This document shows positions 57,865 to 64,000 of a stretch of DNA of 64,000 bases, in pieces; positions within the stretch are counted from its first letter, which is position 1, and each line of letters starts with the position of its first letter. Origin of the DNA: Linyphia triangularis (taxonomy: Eukaryota; Arthropoda; Arachnida; Araneae; Linyphiidae); NCBI GenBank assembly GCA_963978545.1, contig OZ021724.1, positions 95,277,792-95,341,791 on the forward strand. The letters are read 5' to 3'. The notes beneath the pieces are model-generated. The model made no database searches and was not told where the DNA came from. It was given only the letters and a program-made list of their open reading frames with translations. The position numbers and the translations under genes were made by a program.

Positions 57865-58078
57865 GTCTCATTTATATTCAACCAGCCGGCGTACCAGTTG
57901 AGATTTTCAGTATGTTACAGTCACCTGCAGTAGATCAAACATTTTCTATTTACTGGAATCGGTGACTCACACCATCTAATCACCTGTGTTCTCTCATAGT
58001 CACCAACAGGCGGCGCAGCAATCGCTCCAGCGACATAAACTAGTCCGCCGTAGCCGATTGGTAGCGTGTAAATGAGCC
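57865..58078. mobile_element. TTAA-flanked MITE, 214 bp
   Basis: Flanked by TTAA at 57861-57864 and 58079-58082. Ends GTCTCATTTATATT and GTGTAAATGAGCC are inverted. The right end read on the minus strand, TTAAGGCTCATTTACACGC, resembles the units of the array at 27479. Non-coding. Confidence 0.65.
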
Positions 58079-58082
58079 TTAA

Positions 58083-58803
58083 GGGGGTCCGGTACCGAAA
58101 ATAAAAAAAACTTTATTTATGTAAATTTTTATGTCAAAAATTTATTTTATGTATGAGATGCTATTTAGATATCTTTGAGAAAATGTTTTTTTAAATATTG
58201 TGTTCAGTTATTTAGAAAAAAATTAAAAACCAAGAAAAATCTATAATAATTGCTGTTTGCGTATTTTGATATAAGTCAAGAAAAAATAATTTTTTTTCAT
58301 TGTGAAAGCTTTCTGTAATACATAATTATATAAAGAAAATTTTGTCTTCACAGAATTTTGATAGGTGAATTAAAAAAAAAAAATTAAAAAATTCTCAAAG
58401 TTAAAATATTGAAATTTTTGCTTTTTTTTATGTTATCTTTTACGCTAAATGTTATATTTTAAAACAGAATTAAAAAAAATAAATTCTGTGATGACAAAAT
58501 ATTTAAAACTATATAAATTAAATGCTCCAAAAATTTTAATAGCTAATTGTTAATGGTTCTGGAGATATATCGATTTGAATATGCAACATCTGTGAAAAAC
58601 ACTAGTGCTCGTAAAACGCACTTTAAGCAGACGCTTCAAGGTATTACGCCTATTAGTGATGTTTAAATAACAGGAAATTTTGTAGCGTTCTAATCACTGG
58701 AGGAATAAGATAAAAACATCATTCTCTTCAGGAATGTATGAACTATGTTTTAAAGTCAGAAAAAAAATTTAGATTTTTGAAGAAATTTCGGTACTGGACC
58801 CCC
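58083..58803 (+). mobile_element. TTAA-flanked MITE, 721 bp
   Basis: Terminal inverted repeats GGGGGTCCGGTACCGAAA and TTTCGGTACTGGACCCCC with TTAA on both sides (58079-58082, 58804-58807). The left TTAA is shared with the neighbouring 214-bp element. It aligns with 29335-30356. No transposase frame. TTAA target choice is typical of piggyBac-like enzymes, which could act in trans. Confidence 0.8.
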
Positions 58804-58960
58804 TTAATGGTAAGGGCATTGTTTCCTTCCATCATGTTTCTGACAGAAGCGAATATCTAGCCTAAATAACATCTTGAAGAGCATCCAAGCAATAGCGTTG
58901 CATCACTGCATTGTTTCTGACGAAAAACGCAAAGGTCGCAAAAATAATAAAATTGAAAAC

Positions 58961-59120
<160 letters not shown>

Positions 59121-59546
59121 ATCGGACAAGTGTCTTTTTATATAAATTTCAAGGTCCCGGCAAATATTTTCAGCATTTCTGCCAATATAAAGTGCTTATT
59201 ACATAAATATCTACTTTGTAGGTATAAACTCCGATGATATAAGGAGATCGAGTACCTCTCTCTAAACCCCACCACACCGACGAGATTACATTAAGACCGC
59301 AACGTATATGTAACGAAACCCAGCTCCCATTTTGTGTTGTTGACCTTTGGATACTTAACACTAAATATTAAAAAACTCTAACAAGAACTCAGATTAATAA
59401 ATTCATTTATGATATTTACATATTTAAATCGTTCGTTTTTAAAAGTTAAGGGTACATTCCTTATTTGTTAACATGCATACTTTTATTTTTCAAATGAAAT
59501 CGCAAGCAAAAATATGCATTGAAAGTTAACGTGATAATTAACTGTA
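59121..59546. other. gene-free spacer
   Basis: Nothing recognised. Confidence 0.4.
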
Positions 59547-59560
59547 GAATTTGATTATGG

Positions 59561-59738
59561 TTGGTTGTATTCAGATTATCTGGCGCCGTCAGCAACACGA
59601 GGGCTATAATGCGCCGAAACATTTCGTCATTTAACAAACCAACATACATTTACAAAACATCCATGCCAACACGGGACTCGAACCCTCAACCTCGCGGTTT
59701 AGAAGCCAGCACGCTAACCACTATACCGTTTGGTCGGC
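59561..59738 (-). mobile_element. tRNA-derived SINE, family S1
   Basis: Inverted copy with CAGATTATCTGGCGCCGTCA and reverse B-box GGGACTCGAACCC. Perfect 14-bp target duplication GAATTTGATTATGG (59547-59560, 59739-59752). Confidence 0.92.
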
Positions 59739-59752
59739 GAATTTGATTATGG

Positions 59753-60024
59753 AAAATAACAAAAATTTAAAAAATATCTGTTATTAAATTTCATAAATTT
59801 ATCCTAAAAAATAATATTTGAAAAACTAATTGTGACTTTCTATGATATTTATTTATAATGTGAAATATATTTTCTGATTCAAAATTAATTTACCACGATT
59901 TGCCATGATACTTTAATATGATTATAATTTATTTTAAACTAGTTCTTTTGGGAGTCGAAATTTCAGAATTACGTTTGATTTAGAAAAATAAGCAACGTAA
60001 AGATTTAACTACTTTTCGTGACTC
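59753..60024. other. short spacer, nothing recognised
   Basis: AT-rich. Confidence 0.4.
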
Positions 60025-60295
60025 CAGTAACCCGGAAGTTAAAGACACCGAGCTCTTGAGTTGTAGTTTGTGTGTTCGGTCCTGGCCTCACTAAATAATG
60101 GTGTGAATGATAATGGGGTGGTGCACATTAAATAGGCCGTACCCTCAATGTCCTCTCGTTAGTGTGTTGCAGTTAGGGAGAGGGTTTCGCGATAAGGCTT
60201 CGACTGCGTAATTGTATCATACTTCAAATTTATGAGATGTATTTGACTGTGATAAGCACTTCATATTGGCAGAAATTGATAGCCGGTGCCTTGCA
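60025..60295 (+). repeat. SINE-like dispersed repeat, family D
   Basis: A GC-elevated 270-bp block in AT-rich DNA with B-box-like TGTTCGGTCCTGGCC and GGTGTGAATGATAATGG. Its tail TAAGCACTTCATATTGGCAG recurs at 54445-54510. Copy ends were not resolved. Confidence 0.45.
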
Positions 60296-60539
60296 AACTA
60301 AACTAAACTACCTTTCAAATCTGCAGAAATAATTTTAAAAGATATATTTAAATGAAAAATAGTACCTATTTATGCATGAAACCCAATATTATTTAGTTTA
60401 AACTTTATTGTTGAAATTAGAAGTTATTTGAACTCTCCCTCTGTCGCTAGAATTATGATGTCTTTTTTAAATGCGCAATCGGAAAATACACCAACTCAAA
60501 AAATAGCCAGAAATAGAAATATGTATTTTATTTACATGG

Positions 60540-60745
60540 AAAAATGCATATTTTACAATGAACAGTTGTGTGCATTTTATACAATGAGCAAACATAGACG
60601 AGGTGTTTTTTAAACAATAGGCAAACAAATTTAAAATGAATTTTACACAAACAATAAAAAAACATCTTTCAATTTATACAACAAGCAAATCAAAATAGAT
60701 TTTTTACAATATACGAAAATAATTGCATTTTACATGATGAGCAAA
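60540..60745 (-). repeat. degenerate ~30-bp tandem repeats in the 3' flank of the 96-residue gene
   Basis: Variants of GCATTTTATACAATGAGCAAACAT recur about every 25-35 bp (near 60570, 60605, 60640, 60670, 60700 and 60725). They lie 170-370 nt after the stop codon of the gene at 60910. Non-coding. Confidence 0.55.
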
Positions 60746-60766
60746 CATACAACTACCAAAGGTATA

Positions 60767-60772
60767 TTTAAT
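60767..60772 (-). terminator. candidate polyadenylation signal (ATTAAA)
   Basis: ATTAAA about 140 nt after the stop codon. An exact AATAAA is at 60527-60532. Use is unknown. Confidence 0.3.
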
Positions 60773-60909
60773 TTATATCAACAAAATCAAACAGCATTTC
60801 AAGCCGATCAAAAACATTTCCAATTTATGCAATGACTAAACAAATATTCTTATCAATCAACATGAGAATCAAAACTACATTTCACACAACAAAAGATTTA
60901 ATCCCTAAC

Positions 60910-61200
60910 TTATCTCATCCATCCATGATGCTCCTTAGCCTCCACAAGATAAGGTACATATTCCACGTGGTGATGGTGCTTTTCTCCTCCTCCTCCTTTC
61001 CCTTTGTGAGACAGGAGCTTGGCTAGCAATCCCGCAGCCAACAGCGCCTCAACGCCTCCCATTCCACCACCGCCTCTTCCACCGCCTCCAAGCAAGCCTC
61101 CCATCATGCCTCCACCACCATGATGAGATTCCACTACTACTATGGAAGATGCAAGCAGTAGACAAAGAAGAAAGGATAGTGTTTTCTGGGATGAAGGCAT
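60910..61200 (-). CDS. secreted 96-residue Gly/His-rich protein with AAGLLAKLL module
   Basis: A 96-residue protein of unknown function. Residues 1-25 are a signal peptide (TLSFLLCLLLASSIVVVES). The mature chain starts HHGGGG and has three Gly/Met-rich runs to residue 49, then VEALLAAGLLAKLL with the core AAGLLAKLL at 55-63. KGKGGGGEKHHHH and EYVPYLV precede a charged end (EAKEHHGWMR). The module, adjacent Gly run, His run and Y-V-P-Y-x-V tail follow the same order as in the gene at 48221, so the two are likely paralogues; here the Gly-rich part also precedes the module. No Cys in the mature chain. The module looks like an amphipathic helix; a glycine-rich antimicrobial, silk or cuticle role are all open. 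Confidence 0.78.
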   Translation of the reverse strand: MPSSQKTLSFLLCLLLASSIVVVESHHGGGGMMGGLLGGGGRGGGGMGGVEALLAAGLLAKLLSHKGKGGGGEKHHHHVEYVPYLVEAKEHHGWMR

Positions 61201-61214
61201 TGTGAGTTGTGGAT

Positions 61215-61232
61215 CTTGAAAATGAAATTATA
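61215..61232 (-). promoter_or_regulatory. splice-acceptor-like sequence before ATG
   Basis: The minus strand reads AATTTCATTTTCAAG and then 14 nt to the ATG at 61200. It mirrors the other two genes but is weaker. A TATA-like box upstream gives an intronless alternative. Confidence 0.4.
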
Positions 61233-61246
61233 TAGTTTTAGATGGG

Positions 61247-61256
61247 TTATATATAG
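61247..61256 (-). promoter_or_regulatory. TATA-like box upstream of the 96-residue gene
   Basis: CTATATATAA on the minus strand, about 50 nt before the ATG. Transcription starting about 30 nt downstream would give a 5' UTR of about 20 nt and no first intron. Confidence 0.35.
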
Positions 61257-61297
61257 ATATGAAATATTGTTTTTGAAGTGCTGACTGTTAGATTGTA

Positions 61298-62490
61298 GTG
61301 GTCAATGGCTTTGACTAGAATATATTGACAGTCAATAATGGTAAATTGAATGGTGGCACGTGGAAACGGTTAAAATTTCTGGATTTGCGCATTGGGAGGT
61401 AGTTTAGAAGAGTTAATGTACCAACCTAGATGTACTTTATACCAGTAGTTGATTGTAGTTTTTATATTTGTAACATTTATGTGACTTATATAAAATGTTG
61501 TTTTTTTCTCTTACACTGAATTGAAAAAAGTAACATTTTGGCCGTCACTGGCAATGCCTAGAATATATTGACAGTCTAATGTTGTATTTTGGCACATTGA
61601 ACCAAGTTAAAGGTCTGGATCTGCATTGTTCAGAAGAATTAAAATGTACCAATCTAAACGTATCTTGTTCATTTAGTTGATCTGCATTGTTAAATTTGTA
61701 AGCATTTATGCGACTTTTATAATTTTTGTTTTTGTTTTTTTACCCTCAGATAAAAAAAGTAACATTTTGGCCGTCGCTGGCAATGCCTAGAATATATTTA
61801 CAGTCAAATGTTGTATTTTGGCACATTGAACCAAGTTAAAGGTCTGGATCTGCATTGTTCAGAAGAATTAAACTGTACCAATCTAAACGTATCTTGTGCA
61901 TTTAGTTAATCTGCATTGTTAAATTTGTAAGCATTTATGTGACTTTTATAAAATGGTTTTTTGTTTTACACTAAGTTGAAAAAAAGTAAAATTTTGGCCG
62001 TCACTGGCAATCTCTAGAATATATTGGCAGTCAAATATTGTATTTTGGCACATTGAACCAAGTTAAATGTATGGATCTGCATTGTTCAGTAGAATTAAAC
62101 TGTACCAATCTTAAATGTGTATTTAGTTGATCTTCATTGTTATATTTGTAGGCATTTATGGGACTTACATAAAATGGTTTTGTAAAAAAGTTAAATTTTG
62201 GCGGTGACTAGCAATGGATAGAATATATTGACAGTATTGACAATAATTGAATAAAGATACATTAAAAAAGTTATTGAATTTGCAATGGGAATTGTTCAGG
62301 ACTATTGAACTGGACCAACCTTAATGAGTTTTGTTCTTGTAGTTGGTGGTCATATTAGTATTTATAATTTTTTACGTAACTTATAGAAAAAATGCCTTTT
62401 TTTTTAAGCTGTTGAAAAGAGTTCGATTTTGGCAAACTCTAGTTGTAGATATAGTTAATTGAAATTCAAAAATGGCATATTGAAGCAAAT
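61298..62490 (-). repeat. ~230-bp tandem array upstream of the 96-residue gene
   Basis: About six units, with landmarks TAGAATATATTGACAGT near 61315, 61558, 61787, 62015, 62218 and a degenerate one near 62450 (spacing roughly 200-240 bp). The central units share CATTGAACCAAGTTAAAGGT and TCTGGATCTGCATTGTTCAG almost exactly; the outer ones are diverged. The array starts about 100 bp upstream of the ATG, so it is in the promoter region or first intron. Confidence 0.8.
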
Positions 62491-62885
62491 ACAATTTAAG
62501 AGTATATTTTTGATGATTTGAAATGGTTTTAATTCAGTCCAAACTTAAACATTTTGGATTACGAAAGTTATTGGTTTAGTTAAAACTGTTGGACAAATAG
62601 TACGGTTAAAGATGGCTTCAAAAACATTTTTTGTGGGACAGAATTGAGAAAAATCTAACCATTTCTATATCCAATTAAGTAATTTTTTTCCTTTGTTCGC
62701 AAGACAAAAAATTTCACCTAAAATTTTAGGAGGACCAGCCAATTTAACAGATCAAAGAATGCGTTTATTTTAAAAACGCTCGAATAATGTGTCTAATGTA
62801 GTAAAATTATGACAGTTTCTTATATAAATCGATACTTATTCAAGCATCTGGATTGCAATTGAATTGCGACTGTCTTCTAAGAAAC

Positions 62886-62892
<7 letters not shown>
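62491..62892. other. gene-free spacer
   Basis: AT-rich; nothing recognised. Confidence 0.45.

Positions 62893-62979
<87 letters not shown>
62893..62979 (+). repeat. (TA)n microsatellite
   Basis: About 43 uninterrupted TA units. Confidence 0.95.
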
Positions 62980-62981
<2 letters not shown>

Positions 62982-64000
62982 TTTTTTGGCAAAAAAAAGT
63001 TACATTTTCTGAAAAATAAGTAATTGGAAGAAATAAAAAGTCATTCAGATTGTGCATCCATTATCAACTTATATGTAAGGCCCTGCAATAAATTAGGACT
63101 TAGTCAGAGATTGTTTAAAATTTTTACTTATTATTGAAGTATTGTGATTTGTGCTGCTGCCATCTATCGCAAATAACAAACACTAATATGTAACCCCACT
63201 ATTGAATTAATAAAACTTTAAAACATACTAATAAATTGAGCAAGAAGTTATATCATTATTTTCCAATCCCTAAACCACTAGTTCTGGTGTATATTTCATA
63301 TTGTTTTAATGCAATTTATGATATAGTTAAAAGACAAGGTAATGTAATTGTGTCAACATATCTTGGCAAATGTATTAAACAATAACCAAAAAGCATCGTA
63401 TATATTACCAATGGAATCTATTAAAGTTTTATTGGTGAATAAAAATGAAAACACATGTTACATTTTTTAATTATCTGCCAAATAGCCTTCTATTCTTATT
63501 GCCTACATGTGTTTGTAAAGTTATTTTTTTTAATGCCCACTGATGGCAGCACCATAGATGAAATTCATTAAGTGTCAAATATCTCTATGGATGGAGTGTC
63601 AAATCGGAAAAATATGGCTCATCAAGACTTTGATTTTGAAACTTTATGAAATAAGTTTGTTATTTCTTATTTCTTTCAGGAAATATAAATTTTTAATTAG
63701 ATAATTATAACTGTTATAATAAATAAAAGATTGAAAAGTTAAGAAACTCAGACTGGATCTCATTATCAAGGGATTTGAACCCAGCCAAGATTTAGGGGAT
63801 ACGTTTCTGAAGGATAGATCAGTAATAAATTACCAATTCACCCTTAAACCGACGCATCTCACTGCAAGTCAGAAAGTCAAATAAATATTTACATATATTT
63901 ATAAAACCAAAAATAGCGACTAAGCCTCCCTAGTCAGAAATAATAATTTGCTACCAGAGTTTCATCAAATCGCATTTATATACCAAAAGAAAAACAATCG
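62980..64000. other. gene-free right end
   Basis: AT-rich. GCTGCTGCCATCTATCGC near 63150 and GGCAGCACCATAGATG near 63546 are loosely inverted, and a tRNA-like reverse B-box (GGGATTTGAACCCAG) is near 63770, but neither supports a feature. Confidence 0.4.

Larger units (their letters stand above)
57745..58930. repeat. ~120-bp inverted repeat with two TTAA elements at its centre
   Basis: The left arm (57745-57864) contains GCGACGCTATTGGTAGGGTG and GATGGAAGGAAACAATGCTC. The right arm (58804-58930) carries the inverse, including GGGCATTGTTTCCTTCCATC and AATAGCGTTGCATCACTGCA. Without the inserts the arms would meet at ACCCTTAATGGTA, so both elements lie at the centre of the palindrome. Confidence 0.75.

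Overview
The window is eukaryotic, AT-rich and dominated by repeats. The DNA repertoire (BEL/Pao and Ty3/gypsy LTR elements, a jockey-like LINE tail, short Helitrons, TTAA-flanked MITEs, tRNA-derived SINEs with target-site duplications) and the short Gly/His-rich secreted proteins point to an arthropod, most probably an arachnid such as a spider. This is inferred from the repeat families, not from a marker gene. No rRNA, true tRNA gene or CRISPR array was seen.

Layout. 1-4995 is the 5' part of a minus-strand Ty3/gypsy element: 213-bp LTR, tRNA-Leu-type primer site, long leader, gag with a SCAN-like domain and zinc knuckle, protease, then integrase directly, with no reverse transcriptase between. 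This is the domain order of the Gmr1-like clade. 5365-6141 and 16224-17323 are two non-autonomous Helitrons. 6396-7052 is a large foldback repeat. 13-30 kb is a repeat-rich tract with dispersed families, palindromic MITEs, an expanded TAA microsatellite array, a ~160-bp tandem array built from a TTAA-type element end, and SINEs. 31058-31771 is a probable solo LTR. 31937-37915 is a complete BEL/Pao element whose two LTRs read identical, but whose coding region is split by a frameshift in the protease. 38-60 kb holds more SINEs, dispersed repeats, nested TTAA elements inside a palindrome, and a perfect 40-unit TAAA microsatellite.

Host genes. Three minus-strand genes (10427-11272, 48221-48448, 60910-61200) appear to be paralogues. 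Each encodes a signal peptide, a conserved module of the form [AV]AGL-x-[AT]K-[ML]L, and glycine-rich and histidine-rich sequence. The two shorter ones also share a Y-[IV]-P-Y-x-V tail. Each ATG lies 11-14 nt after a splice-acceptor-like sequence. Tandem repeats sit beside two of the three. This dispersed cluster of small secreted proteins is the best candidate for an undescribed system in the window; its function cannot be read from the sequence.
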